64,000 nucleotides of DNA from Candidatus Methanorbis basalitermitum. Its GTDB lineage: Archaea > Halobacteriota > Methanomicrobia > Methanomicrobiales > Methanocorpusculaceae. The notes under the pieces are model-generated. The model ran no database searches, was not told the origin of the DNA, and worked only from the letters and a program-made list of their open reading frames with translations. Shown one piece after another: positions 46,445 to 55,589 of this stretch. Within the stretch, counting starts at the first letter, position 1. The number at the start of each line of letters is the position of its first letter. Position numbers and translations under genes: made by a program. The DNA lies in contig JAITSY010000008.1 of the NCBI GenBank assembly GCA_031287415.1, positions 1 to 64,000 of the forward strand. Reading direction: 5' to 3'.

Positions 46445-47344
46445 TTATTGTAAATGAGCGAGAGCTTCGGCCACGCTCTTGTTCTCCACCGTGATTGCAT
46501 AGATCGCGTTGCAGAACTGTACCGCCTCGTCAAGCGGCTTCTGGTGAATGTTTCTTCCCGTTGCGTTGCCGGATGCTCCGCCGATGTGAATCTGATCGTA
46601 CAGCTCAGCTAAGAACTTCTCCTCAGATACTGCCGTGCCGCCTGCACAGACCAGTTTCGTTCGGCCTGCTGCTTTCACCGCCTCCTTCAGAAGCTCTGCT
46701 GATGCCGCTCCTTCCTTTTCAGGAGCACTCACTTTGACAAAATCGCTGCCAAGGCATGCCGCAACACCGGCAGCTCCGGCGATCAAATGCGGGTCTTTCT
46801 CATCATTCACGGCCTTTCCCCTTGGATAAATCCAGAGCATGGTAACCATGCCGTACTGATGAGCAGTGTTGATCAACTGGGCCGCCTCGGCAAGCATATC
46901 CGCCTCCTCCTCACTGCCGAGATAGATCGTGTAACCGATGCCGGTAATCTGAATACCGCGGTCGGCGATCTCGGCAATCTGATCTACCGTCCACAGTTGC
47001 GGGCTGACCGGATCCTTCTGGGACACCTCGACAAGGTGTGTCTTCGAGTTCATCTTGACGAGGTAGGGAATTTCCGGATAGTCCATCGCGTAGCGGGTGA
47101 TAAGACCCAGCTGTGCGGCAAGCACGCCGATTTTTGCCCTGGATGCAATTTTGAACAGATGCTCCGGATCAGCGTCATCTTCGGGGATGCCTGTGCCGCA
47201 GAAGTCGTCGTTTAAATGCTCAATTTTCTGATCTCCTGCAAACAGCATCAGTCTGCCTGAATTTGCTGTGATTAGGGTGTAATTCTCAATATACCGCTCC
47301 CGCATGCACTCAGGAACATCAAGCGGTACCTTCACATCGATCAT
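46445..47344 (-). CDS. Class I aldolase of the archaeal FBP aldolase/DhnA group
   Basis: A 299-residue TIM-barrel aldolase. Segments that fit are GRLMLFAGDQKIEHLNDDF at the first strand, VTMLWIYPRGKAVNDE, and SDFVKVSAPEKEG, whose Lys is the likely Schiff-base residue. C-terminal AGGTAVSEEKFLAEL and GNATGRNIHQ would bind phosphate. It may be fructose-bisphosphate aldolase or a paralogue in aromatic amino-acid (DKFP) synthesis; sequence alone does not separate these. Confidence 0.8.
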   Translation of the reverse strand: MIDVKVPLDVPECMRERYIENYTLITANSGRLMLFAGDQKIEHLNDDFCGTGIPEDDADPEHLFKIASRAKIGVLAAQLGLITRYAMDYPEIPYLVKMNSKTHLVEVSQKDPVSPQLWTVDQIAEIADRGIQITGIGYTIYLGSEEEADMLAEAAQLINTAHQYGMVTMLWIYPRGKAVNDEKDPHLIAGAAGVAACLGSDFVKVSAPEKEGAASAELLKEAVKAAGRTKLVCAGGTAVSEEKFLAELYDQIHIGGASGNATGRNIHQKPLDEAVQFCNAIYAITVENKSVAEALAHLQ

Positions 47345-47422
47345 GGTATACTTAATTATCTTCTGGGATTGTTAATGTTGCGAGGTTTATGGCCTTGTGC
47401 CTCACTTGCATAGAATAGCACG

Positions 47423-47487
47423 GTTGCATGGCAGTGGAATCCGCTGTCCTGCCCCGCAGGCACACCTCTATCAGAGGCGTGCAGCAA
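47423..47487 (+). repeat. Two-hairpin dispersed repeat
   Basis: GTTGCATGGCAGTGGAATCC, GCTGTCCTGCCCCGCAGGCA and CACCTCTATCAGAGGCGTGC. Upstream of the aldolase gene. Confidence 0.88.
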
Positions 47488-47611
47488 AGCCATGATCATT
47501 TACTGCTTTTGCCGTTTTAATACCCAAACAGAGTTTTCACCCTTTTTTCAACTCGTCCTCCAATTCTCGATCCTGCAGCTCAAGCTTCCTTGTCATATCA
47601 TTCAAGAAATG

Positions 47612-47674
47612 GACTTATCGGTTCTAGTGATTATATATTTCTGTTTCGTCGTTCTCTATTGATATAGATAGTTA
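47612..47674 (+). repeat. MITE-like element, left part only
   Basis: GACTTATCGGTTCTAGTGAT, ATATATTTCTGTTTCGTCGT and TCTCTATTGATATAGATAGT; the right terminal repeat is missing. It lies about 150 bases from a decayed IS1595-type element. Confidence 0.7.
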
Positions 47675-47779
47675 TGGTATCATTCCGATTCTATTTGTTA
47701 ATACACACTGTTTTAATAGCATATTGAACACGTTATCATTTTCCCTATTGTTCGGCTGGAACAAATATTCATTGATGTA

Positions 47780-48645
47780 GTTTTGTAGGTATATTTATGG
47801 ATACATGATGATACCTGCTATATAAGCCTTTTTTTACTAAAGCTCAGAATGATTCTATACCATTTGTATGCTTGCCTTTATGATCGCTGTATTGACCTAT
47901 AGAGTGATTTACCGTTAACATATCCAAACTCACTTTTATGATTATCAAGAATCCTATATCCGGTGAACTCGTCAGAGATAACCGTAGTCTTTGCTTTGCA
48001 CGCCTGCTGACTTATCCCAATCAGTTGTCGACCAGTCATTGTTTTATTCTGACCGTCTTTCTTAGCTACCACGGCTCTAACCTTGCCGCTCGATCTCTCT
48101 TTGAAACCTACTACTGGAGTCTTTGCTGTATTTCCTGCCGCGTTTTCTTTTCTTGTCCTTATCCGTTGGGGTTTTTCCACCAACAGACGTTCTATCGACA
48201 TCTACAATAGCTCAAAATAACTCTTTTTCATCCTCATTTTCCCATAGCTGTTCTAATCAAGTTTCAACATACGACACGACGTTTCATAAGATTCTCCGAT
48301 CTGTCTCTGTAATTGCTTGGCAGATCTACCTTTTTTGTCTGTGATCATCTGATTCATAGCATAGAACCACTTGCGAAGTTCAACACGGGTACATTCAAAA
48401 ATTATGCCCGTAAGGACAGAAAAAGAGTTGTGGCACTGTGCACATTCAAACACTTTGAAGTTCTTATTTTGCCAACAATATACATTAGTAGTTATCCCAT
48501 AATGCGGGCATGCTACGCCATTTGGATACTTCACTATGATGAAGTACTGGAATAGGAATAGCGTCTTCATCGGTAGGGAACATCCCCTCAAATTCATAGT
48601 ATAATCTCTTACATTACTATTTAAGGTGCCGAAAGAGATTAGCAT
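47780..48645 (-). mobile_element. Decayed IS1595-type (ISXO2-like) insertion sequence, copy 1
   Basis: Transposase fragments in different frames. N-terminal part 48253-48645: a zinc ribbon, with CPHYGITTNVYCWQNKN where the second Cys is lost, then CAQCHNSFSVLTGIIFEC. Central and C-terminal part 47878-48201: KTPVVGFKERSSGKVRAVVA and TTVISDEFTGYRILDNHKSE, including the DEF catalytic segment of the DDE-type domain. Frameshifts and substitutions make it inactive. Related copies at 52185, 55395 and 56170, all on the minus strand. Confidence 0.8.
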
Positions 48646-48703
48646 TTGTATTTATTCGGATAATCCCGATTTCGAAAAAGAATATCATTTCAATCAAATA
48701 GAA

Positions 48704-50002
48704 TCATGTGGTTGCCCGTCTGATCAGATCAAAGGCAACCTCCTCAGACTTTGCAAGGATCTCTTCAGCATCTGGAATGATGCCTTTGTGCATGAGAACA
48801 ACCCCGTCGCAGATGGTGGTCTCCACTGCAAGGCCGCCTGTTGCATACACCGCATTGGAGACAGAGTTGATGTCCGGGACGTTCGCTGGGTTTTTTCCGA
48901 CCAGGATGATGTCAGCGAAGAAACCAGGTGCAATCACTCCTGCATCGAGGCCAAGGGCCTTGGCACCGTTGCGGGATGCGGCAGCAAGAACCTCGCCTGC
49001 AGGCATGATAGTTGGGTTGTTCCAGATGAACTTCTGCAAAATTGCTGCGGTCTTCATCTCAGCGAACATGTCGAGGTCATTGTTGGAGGAGGCACCGTCG
49101 GTACCGAGGGCAACGCTGACACCTGCCGCTTTCAGCTTCGGATACGGGAATGCTCTGCCGACGGCAAGTTTCATGTTGCTGACCGGGCTATGGATAGCGG
49201 TGACGCCGCGTGTGGCGAAGAGACTGATGTCGTCATCGTCCAGCCAGCAGCAGTGGGCGGCGATGCAGCGACTCGATAGAATGCCGCAATGGTCAAGCCA
49301 GGGGACGACCCGCATGCCGTGGGTTTTGATGCAGTCTGGATTTTCGTCGGTTTCATCGACATGGATATGCAACGGGATGTTTTCCTGTTCGGAGAACGCG
49401 GCGCACCACCGGAGGCCCTCTTCGGAAACGGTGTAGACGGCGTGAGGGGAGACACCTGCCATGATACGGGGGTTTTGCCGTGCTTTGATCGCGGCGACGG
49501 TTTTTTCCGTGACGGTACATTCGGACTCGAACTTGGCGTGGTCGCCGTTATCGATCATGCAGTGGGAGAGGCAGGCCCGTATGCCGGCCTCATCAACGGC
49601 ATTGGCAATGCTATTCATCATGAAGTACATGTCGTTGAATGCTGTGGTACCGGTGCGGATCATTTCGAGGCAGGCGAGTTTTGCTCCCCAGTAGATGTCG
49701 CTTTCGGTGAGGCGGGCTTCGATCGGCCAAATTTTGGTGGAGAGCCACTCAAAGAGTGGCATATCGTCAGAGTAGCCGCGAAGGAGACTCATGGGGGAGT
49801 GGGTGTGCATGTTGACCATGCCCGGGAGGGCTACGGCGCCTTCGCCGTCGATGATGAACCTGGCGTCGTGGTCTTTGACTGCTTTGCCAACTGCACCAAT
49901 GATACCGTTGCCGTCAAGGTAGATCTCGGTGGGTTTGTCGTTGAGGCGGACGTTTTTGATGAGGATCGGTACTTTTTTTCCGAAGATGTCTGTTTCTGTC
50001 AC
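48704..50002 (-). CDS. dadD: 5'-deoxyadenosine/SAH/MTA deaminase
   Basis: A 432-residue amidohydrolase. Metal and substrate motifs: GMVNMHTHSPMSLLRGYSDD, HIHVDETDENPD, IAAHCCWLDDDDIS and ALGTDGASSNNDLDMFAEMK. In methanogens this enzyme deaminates 5'-deoxyadenosine, S-adenosylhomocysteine and methylthioadenosine, the waste products of radical-SAM and methyltransferase reactions. Overlaps mtiP by four bases (ATGA). Confidence 0.9.
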   Translation of the reverse strand: MTETDIFGKKVPILIKNVRLNDKPTEIYLDGNGIIGAVGKAVKDHDARFIIDGEGAVALPGMVNMHTHSPMSLLRGYSDDMPLFEWLSTKIWPIEARLTESDIYWGAKLACLEMIRTGTTAFNDMYFMMNSIANAVDEAGIRACLSHCMIDNGDHAKFESECTVTEKTVAAIKARQNPRIMAGVSPHAVYTVSEEGLRWCAAFSEQENIPLHIHVDETDENPDCIKTHGMRVVPWLDHCGILSSRCIAAHCCWLDDDDISLFATRGVTAIHSPVSNMKLAVGRAFPYPKLKAAGVSVALGTDGASSNNDLDMFAEMKTAAILQKFIWNNPTIMPAGEVLAAASRNGAKALGLDAGVIAPGFFADIILVGKNPANVPDINSVSNAVYATGGLAVETTICDGVVLMHKGIIPDAEEILAKSEEVAFDLIRRATT

Positions 50003-50670
50003 GCGAGTCTCTCCACGATTTGGGTTATGATGTTATTGATGCGGTCGCCGTTCTGTTTTACGGCGGCGACGATTTCACTGTAGTTGGGAACATCAGCTCC
50101 GCCAATGCCGTTTGCGTAGTTGTCAACAGTGCAGAGGGCAGCAACCGGGATGCCGAATTCATTGGCAAGCGTGAGTTCGCTGGCAATAGTCATGCCGACG
50201 ATGTCAGTATGCGAAGCAAAGCAAGCGATCTCAGCGCGGGTTTCGAATCTTGGTCCGCGGGATTGGAAGTAGGTGCCAGAAAGGGCGTCTGGGACGATTT
50301 TTTGCAGTTCCTGCCGGAGTGCCTCGTCAACGACCGGTGGGATGTGCCGAATGTCGTTTTCGTGCAGGGTGGGGATGTCCCAGGGACAGAAATAGTCGTC
50401 GGGGATGATGAGGGAGCCTGGGCGGATGGCTTGCTTCATGCTGCCAGTGGAGCCGATGAGGATGAGCCGGTCAACACCGAGGATCTTGCAGGCGGCGAGA
50501 TTTGCTTTGTGGTTGATGCTGTGCGGTGGCGTGTTGTGCTGGTGCCGAAGGATGAGGGTGAAGAGTCCAGTGCAAATTTTTGCTCTGCCAAATGGGGTGG
50601 CGGTGGTTTTCTTTTCGAGCGGAGAGAATTTTACTGCAAGGAGTGCGGTGCCACCAATGATGCCTAGCAT
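49999..50670 (-). CDS. mtiP: S-methyl-5'-thioinosine phosphorylase
   Basis: A 223-residue MTAP-like purine phosphorylase. N-terminal MLGIIGGTALL, phosphate site RHQHNTPPHSINHKANLAA, substrate loop SRGPRFETRAEI and MTIASELTLANE. Coupled to dadD, it would cleave methylthioinosine made from MTA by DadD. The start was set at ATG 50670 instead of 50694. The operon is a purine-salvage pair. Confidence 0.88.
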   Translation of the reverse strand: MLGIIGGTALLAVKFSPLEKKTTATPFGRAKICTGLFTLILRHQHNTPPHSINHKANLAACKILGVDRLILIGSTGSMKQAIRPGSLIIPDDYFCPWDIPTLHENDIRHIPPVVDEALRQELQKIVPDALSGTYFQSRGPRFETRAEIACFASHTDIVGMTIASELTLANEFGIPVAALCTVDNYANGIGGADVPNYSEIVAAVKQNGDRINNIITQIVERLA

Positions 50671-50792
50671 TCTGATGTAATATTTTACAGGCAAGAATTA
50701 TAAAGCGGCTGGTCTGCGTTTTCGGAGGTGAATCAATATCTATTTATTTGTGCTGTGCAAATTTATTAAAGCACAATAGTGTGGGTCTCCTT

Positions 50793-50864
<72 letters not shown>

Positions 50865-51011
50865 TTTTTGGGTTTTTCTGAGATTATCGTGGAACAGTGT
50901 CGTCTAAGACTCAGGGACACGTCAATGTCACATGCTTCATATATTTCATATTGAGGAATAGAACAATGCTTCAAAAAAAGTGATTTATCACAAAAACTAA
51001 AGAAATTATCC

Positions 51012-51119
51012 GTTTAAATGAGAACCTTTATTCAAATCTGAAATATAACACTCTATATCAAGAGAGATCAATAAGGACTAATGAAACAATTATATATTAT
51101 AACTAAAACCTAATAAGTC
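51012..51119 (-). repeat. MITE-like element
   Basis: On the minus strand GACTTATTAGGTTTTAGTTA, then ATATTTCAGATTTGAATAAA, ending AGGTTCTCATTTAAACGGAT. More diverged than the 34714 copy. Confidence 0.65.
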
Positions 51120-51122
51120 AAG

Positions 51123-51269
51123 ATGCTAACAAAACAGCATGATCGATACCGTTTGGCTTTGTATCAGCAAACGTGGGATGGTATTGGCATGGAGATATTC
51201 GGCAGTATCAATAAGACCGTTAAAGATGATTTGACTGTGACAATTGAAGCAGCCGCAAGCTCCGGGTAG
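51123..51269 (+). other. 48-codon ORF of unknown origin, next to a MITE-like element
   Basis: ATG 51123 to TAG 51267 reads MLTKQHDRYRLALYQQTWDG and ends in IEAAASSG. It may be a gene remnant upstream of the helicase relic. No ribosome-binding site. Confidence 0.3.
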
Positions 51270-51336
51270 CCGCTGCCTGTTTTTCAATTTACGCCTACCA
51301 AGTGTTAATGAAGCAACTTGATGGTATTGATGGGTT

Positions 51337-51756
51337 GTGCTTCATTTTACGTCCCCCTTTTTTGTTACGGAGAAAACTGCCAAAGAAAAGTGCGAATTTT
51401 ACATTTTTCGACTGAATCGCGAGCTGAGCCCTTACGGAATGGAGTTTGAAGTTAAGCTCCGCAACGAGCTTTCCCAAAAAGCCATTGCTCGCGAGTTCGC
51501 CGATTGGATACGGAAAAAAGTCAGGTTCGTGTCCAACACAATCAAGAAGAACATGGGTGACTTCCTGAATATCATTATGCCAAATGACCTGATAACCTAC
51601 ATACTCCTGAATGGATTCACGATGGTCGACATTGGCTGTGACCACGGCAACAACAGCTACAATATGATGACGCGCTTCGAGGCCTTGAAAAGTCAGTGCG
51701 GACAGAAAAACAGCCGCACCGCAAGTGAGAGCTTGCGGAAGAAGAAAAGTGGTTGA
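51337..51756 (+). pseudogene. N-terminal relic of a phospholipase D-like/helicase defence-type protein
   Basis: The ORF carries EVKLRNELSQKAIAREFADW, IRKKVRFVSN and NGFTMVDIGCDHGNNSYNMM followed by TRFEAL. I recognise this as resembling the PLD-like nuclease part of bacterial and archaeal DEAD/SNF2 helicases. It stops long before the helicase domain. The last part makes better sense in a shifted frame (AEEEKWLTDKLEGE) that ends just before the next ATG, so the gene is deleted internally and frameshifted. Confidence 0.55.
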
Positions 51757-51779
51757 CAGATAAATTGGAGGGAGAATAA

Positions 51780-52037
51780 ATGCGCATTAAATCGGTCGAA
51801 TTGAAAGAGTTCAAACGTTTCACACACCTCCCGGTTGAGGGTTTACCGGAAACCGCAAAACCTGCTGTGTTAGTTGGACCAAATAGCTCAGAAAAACCTC
51901 TTTTTTTGAAGCATTTAACCCTTTTTACAAATTATCCGGTTACCAAATTAACGGAGAATTTGGTTATCTGCAGAAATCAGAAAGCGACTATCCCATCAAC
52001 CAATATGAATGGCAGGCAAAATCTACTCAATTGGTGA
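51780..52037 (+). pseudogene. Truncated AAA/RecF-type ATPase with degenerate Walker A
   Basis: MRIKSVELKEFKRFTHLPVE followed by AVLVGPNSSEKP is the N-terminus of RecF/SMC-like AAA ATPases. The Walker A reads GPNSSEKP instead of GPNGSGKS, which cannot bind ATP normally. The ORF ends after 85 residues. A shifted frame carries FGYLQKSESDYPINQYEWQA to a stop at 52067, so the rest is also frameshifted and truncated. A strong ribosome-binding site (GGAGGGAG) remains. A MITE-like copy begins 20 bases after the ORF. Confidence 0.7.
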
Positions 52038-52056
52038 ATATCTGATTTTTTAACGA

Positions 52057-52160
52057 ACTTATTGGTTTTAGTGGTAATATACAATTATATCGTCATTTTT
52101 CATTGATATCGATTGTTATATTTTCAGATTTGAAGAACGGTTCCCATTCAAACTGATAAT
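52057..52160 (+). repeat. MITE-like element, complete copy
   Basis: ACTTATTGGTTTTAGTGGTA, CATTGATATCGATTGTTATA, TTTCAGATTTGAAGAACGGT and TCCCATTCAAACTGATAAT. Both terminal repeats are present. It abuts the truncated ATPase and an IS1595 fragment. Confidence 0.78.
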
Positions 52161-52184
52161 CCCGTTCTCAAATCCGTTTTTGTA

Positions 52185-52400
52185 TTTTCGAATATAGTTC
52201 CCTTAAACACAAAAAAATGTTTTTACATTGTTTATAGGCAAATTTCTTTGGAAATTTTTTCTTACGATATGCGAGATATGTCTCGCCACAGTGAGGACGC
52301 ACAATTCCATCTGGGTGTCTTATCTGGATAAATGGTCTATCACTGCCTCTTCTGTTGGAAACATTTCCCCAAATCTAAGGTATAATTTCTCATGTTAATC
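52185..52400 (-). mobile_element. IS1595-type element remnant, 5' end only
   Basis: It aligns by eye to the transposase start region at 56858-57080. Shared stretches include CACAGTGAGGACGC for the zinc-ribbon cysteine codons, ACTGCCTCTTCTGTTGGAAA and CATTTCCCCAAATCTAAGGT. Frame destroyed. Confidence 0.65.
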
Positions 52401-52495
52401 ATTGGTTTCAGAAGATATTAAACATTACTCCTATTAAGCGCAATCCTATTTCGAAAAATCATCATTGATTTTGCCAGGGTTTGGGATTTATTAGA

Positions 52496-52560
52496 GTTGC
52501 ATGACAGCAGAACCCGCGGCCTTGGAATGCACGGTACACCCCTATCAGAGGCATGCAACT
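52496..52560 (+). repeat. Two-hairpin dispersed repeat
   Basis: GTTGCATGACAGCAGAACCC, GCGGCCTTGGAATGCACGGT and ACACCCCTATCAGAGGCATG. At the 3' end of the ATP-grasp gene. Confidence 0.85.
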
Positions 52561-52602
52561 AAGGCAATGGAGTTTTACGTTTGCCGGCAAGTCGGTGTGC
52601 AC

Positions 52603-52626
52603 GCTACAAAGCCTTTGGTTTTGCCG
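52603..52626. repeat. Short perfect-dyad repeat, copy 4 (reverse)
   Basis: GCTACAAAGCC-TTT-GGTTTTGCCGC, reverse orientation of the family at 10010. Confidence 0.65.
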
Positions 52627-52659
52627 CTTGATCCATGTTCCTGACGTTCATGGCAGAGA

Positions 52660-53463
52660 TCAGCCTCTTCCCGCTTTATCCTGTTCTACCAGATACGCGG
52701 CAAGGAGTTTGGGAATTGGTGCAGCCATGCAGTGCCAGTTTGGCGTGCCGTTGACTTCAAGGACAGTATAGCCTCCGTCCTCCAGCGGCAGAAGGTCTAC
52801 GCCGCAGTAATCTATTCCAACCGCCATGGCGGCTGCCTCAGCGACAGCCCGCATATTGGCAGGAATCGCCACCGCGCAGCCGTAGCCGCCCTGATGGATG
52901 TTGTGGGTGAGATGGGCCGACTCCCGTTTGATTGCCCCAATCGCTTTGTTGCCAATCACAAAGATACGATAGTCGCGATCGTTTTTCACATACTCCTGCA
53001 CATAGTACGGCGGAGCCTCGGTGATCCGCTCAACTGAATCGAAGAGATAGATGCCGTTTCCATCGAATCCGTAGACCGGTTTGTACACTGCCTTTCCGCC
53101 GTGCGCAGCAAGGAATTCTGCAACGATATCTTTGTCGTTCGTAAAACAGGTATCAGGCGTTGGCACTCCTGCATGGATCAGTTTTGCGGTTGTTGTCACC
53201 TTGCTTGCACAGGTAGCAATCGCCTCGGGAGAATTGACGCAATGGTTTTCGAGCTCCAGCGCCTTTAACAGTTCAAACTCTCCGCCATTCTGTCTGATGC
53301 CACATGCCCAGATGGTTTCGCCGGAAACCGGGAGGTTAAAGGGATCCACCGAGGCGAGATCGAGGACCTTGAACCGGATGTTCATCCGCCGCAGCTCCTC
53401 CATCACCATGCCAGTCGAGTTGTCGTCCGGTGTATCGGTGGGTTTGGGAATTATATCAATCAT
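52660..53463 (-). CDS. RimK-type ATP-grasp ligase (glutamate-cofactor ligase candidate)
   Basis: A 267-residue ATP-grasp ligase of the RimK family. ATP-binding GGKAVYKPVYGFDGNGIYLF, YYVQEYVKNDRDYRIFVIGN, and the metal-binding TVLEVNGTPNWHCM. In methanogens such proteins add glutamate to tetrahydrosarcinapterin (MptN) or to F420 (CofF). MptN is the more likely guess, but the sequence does not decide. Monocistronic. Confidence 0.8.
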   Translation of the reverse strand: MIDIIPKPTDTPDDNSTGMVMEELRRMNIRFKVLDLASVDPFNLPVSGETIWACGIRQNGGEFELLKALELENHCVNSPEAIATCASKVTTTAKLIHAGVPTPDTCFTNDKDIVAEFLAAHGGKAVYKPVYGFDGNGIYLFDSVERITEAPPYYVQEYVKNDRDYRIFVIGNKAIGAIKRESAHLTHNIHQGGYGCAVAIPANMRAVAEAAAMAVGIDYCGVDLLPLEDGGYTVLEVNGTPNWHCMAAPIPKLLAAYLVEQDKAGRG

Positions 53464-53685
53464 TGATACTTCCGTATGCCTGCCCGAATCATAAGGATTG
53501 TCTTTCGGAAAATTCTTCGAAAAAGTTCGTTTGTGATGTCTGGAGCGATTGAGTGCGATTTTCTTTGCATCACCACCGAAAAATCAACCGAACAGAACCC
53601 CTGACCCTGATGTTCAAGAAGACGACCATTATTTATTCATGCCACGATAAATACAGATAGACTTGGGGTTTACAGGCGAATTCAT

Positions 53686-54600
53686 ATGACGCATGATCAA
53701 AAAAATATCCTGTCCGTCCGGGACATGAGCCATGAAGAGATTGATGTTCTTCTTTCCGTTGCCGCGAAATTTGATCAAAGCGAGTTCACGGGACATGAAC
53801 TTGACGGTAAAATTCTTGCCGTGCTCTTTTTTGAACCCAGTACCAGAACAAGGATGTCATTTTCGTCGGCAATGATGCGGCTTGGCGGGCAGATTCTGAA
53901 TTTCGGCAGCGTGGCGGCATCCTCTGTTGTGAAAGGTGAGACACTGTCGGATACCATCCGGGTGACCTCGGGATATGCCGATGCAATTGTACTCCGCCAC
54001 CCCAAAGAGGGGGCTGCCAGGCTTGCAAGCGAAATTGCAGCTGTTCCGGTGATCAACGGCGGCGATGGCGCAGGTCAGCATCCATCCCAAACGCTGCAGG
54101 ATCTGTTTACGATCCGCAAATCGATGCAACTTGAAAATATCGATGTCGGTGTGCAGGGCGATCTGCGGTACGGCAGAACGGTACATTCCCTTGCGAATGC
54201 GCTGACGAAGTATGATAATATCCGCCTGCACACAATAGCCCCCGAAGGGCTTGAGCTGCCGAACTACCTCAGGCAGGATCTTACCGATGCTGGGATGGAG
54301 GTAATCGCGCACGAGAGTATTGAAGAGATCATCTCTGCACTGGATGTGCTGTATGTGACCAGGCTGCAGCGGGAACGCTTCCCCGATCCTGCAGCCTTTG
54401 CAAGCTTTGCGGCAACGTATCGGATAACTTCCGCACTTTTAGCGCGGGCAAAGCCGTCGATGATCATTTTGCACCCCCTTCCACGTGTGGATGAGATCGA
54501 TCCGGCGGTTGATGCTCTACCGTGTGCCAAGTACTTCCAGCAGGCGCATTATGGGGTTTCGGTGCGAATGGCGATGTTACACGAGGTGATGCGTCCATGA
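53686..54600 (+). CDS. pyrB: Aspartate carbamoyltransferase, catalytic subunit
   Basis: 304 residues. Carbamoyl phosphate motif FFEPSTRTRMSFSSAMMRLG; IRHPKEG-type segment AIVLRHPKEGAARLA; INGGDGAGQHPSQTLQDLFT; C-terminal HPLPRVDEIDPAVDALP. First committed step of pyrimidine synthesis. Overlaps pyrI by ATGA, as usual in archaea. Confidence 0.97.
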   Translation: MTHDQKNILSVRDMSHEEIDVLLSVAAKFDQSEFTGHELDGKILAVLFFEPSTRTRMSFSSAMMRLGGQILNFGSVAASSVVKGETLSDTIRVTSGYADAIVLRHPKEGAARLASEIAAVPVINGGDGAGQHPSQTLQDLFTIRKSMQLENIDVGVQGDLRYGRTVHSLANALTKYDNIRLHTIAPEGLELPNYLRQDLTDAGMEVIAHESIEEIISALDVLYVTRLQRERFPDPAAFASFAATYRITSALLARAKPSMIILHPLPRVDEIDPAVDALPCAKYFQQAHYGVSVRMAMLHEVMRP

Positions 54601-55064
54601 AGCGAGTAGGAAACGAAGGAATTGTCATCTCGCCGATCAAAAACGGCACGGTAATTGATCACATCACACCTGGGAAAGGCCTGACGGTTATCCGCATTCT
54701 TGGTATTCAGACAGGCACTCCTGTGACGTTTACGGTCGCGACAAACGTCATGAGTACCCGCGGCGGAAGAAAGGACATGGTCAAGATAGAGAATCGGGAA
54801 CTGATGAAGGCTGAGGTGGGTAAAATAGCCCTTGTTGCCCCGGATGCAAAGATCAGCATCATCCGTGATTTCACGGTTGCCGCCAAAAAATCGGTCGAAA
54901 TCCCGTCCGACATCGCGGGGGTGATCCGGTGCCCGAATCCGAACTGTATTACCAACACCCGCGAGCCGGTAGAAAGCCGGTTCGTGGTGCACCCGAGAGG
55001 CTTCCAATGCTGGTACTGCGATACCGTCATCTCCCGTGAGATGGATATCAGCGACTACATCTAA
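54597..55064 (+). CDS. pyrI: Aspartate carbamoyltransferase, regulatory subunit
   Basis: 155 residues. N-terminal nucleotide-binding part GTVIDHITPGKGLTVIRILG; zinc domain with four cysteines RCPNPNCITNTREP and FQCWYCDTVI. Confers feedback control by CTP. The start at ATG 54597 overlaps the pyrB stop. Confidence 0.97.
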   Translation: MKRVGNEGIVISPIKNGTVIDHITPGKGLTVIRILGIQTGTPVTFTVATNVMSTRGGRKDMVKIENRELMKAEVGKIALVAPDAKISIIRDFTVAAKKSVEIPSDIAGVIRCPNPNCITNTREPVESRFVVHPRGFQCWYCDTVISREMDISDYI

Positions 55065-55394
55065 CTTCTTGCAATTTTTTCTGACTTATACTCCCAAAAA
55101 TGGGTGGCTATTATATATATTTACGGAATTATGCCGTTTGGCAAGATGATGTATATCTTAGGTTAACCTACTTTCTCTCTCGGCCTACTTGAAAAAAGGG
55201 GCGAGGTAAATGTAAAAACATCAGAAGTATTGGGAACAATGAGGCGGTATAATTATTGATGATAACATAAAGTACCTACATGGATGTGGCTGCATTTATT
55301 CGCTACCATCGGAATGATGATGTAGAATAACCGTTTAAACACGCCTTTTGGCGAGATTTAACGGGAGCCTTACATTCGGTCTAATTTTAATGAA
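55065..55394. other. Intergenic stretch, no gene seen
   Basis: AT-rich, with no convincing frame. It follows pyrI and precedes an IS1595-type end. Confidence 0.5.
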
Positions 55395-55470
55395 GTACTC
55401 TATAGCAGATAGTTTCGATAGGAACAACTCCCCAAATCCTTTGTATAACGCTCTCCATTAATATTGGACA
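55395..55470 (-). mobile_element. IS1595-type element remnant, terminal fragment
   Basis: CCCCAAATCCTTTGTATAAC followed by GCTCTCCATTAATATTGGAC matches the sequence upstream of the transposase start at 57040-57090 (CTTTGTATAACACTCTCAAT). Only about 75 bases remain, just upstream of the TIR relic. Confidence 0.55.
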
Positions 55471-55589
55471 TGAGAGAATATAATACTTCGTTTGTTAAGG
55501 TGTCATTCCGTTTATTTTGTTTGTTTTCGCTTATTTACCTTCCTATAGGTATAGAGTATCTGTTACACTTTGATTACTTGGAGGGGTGT

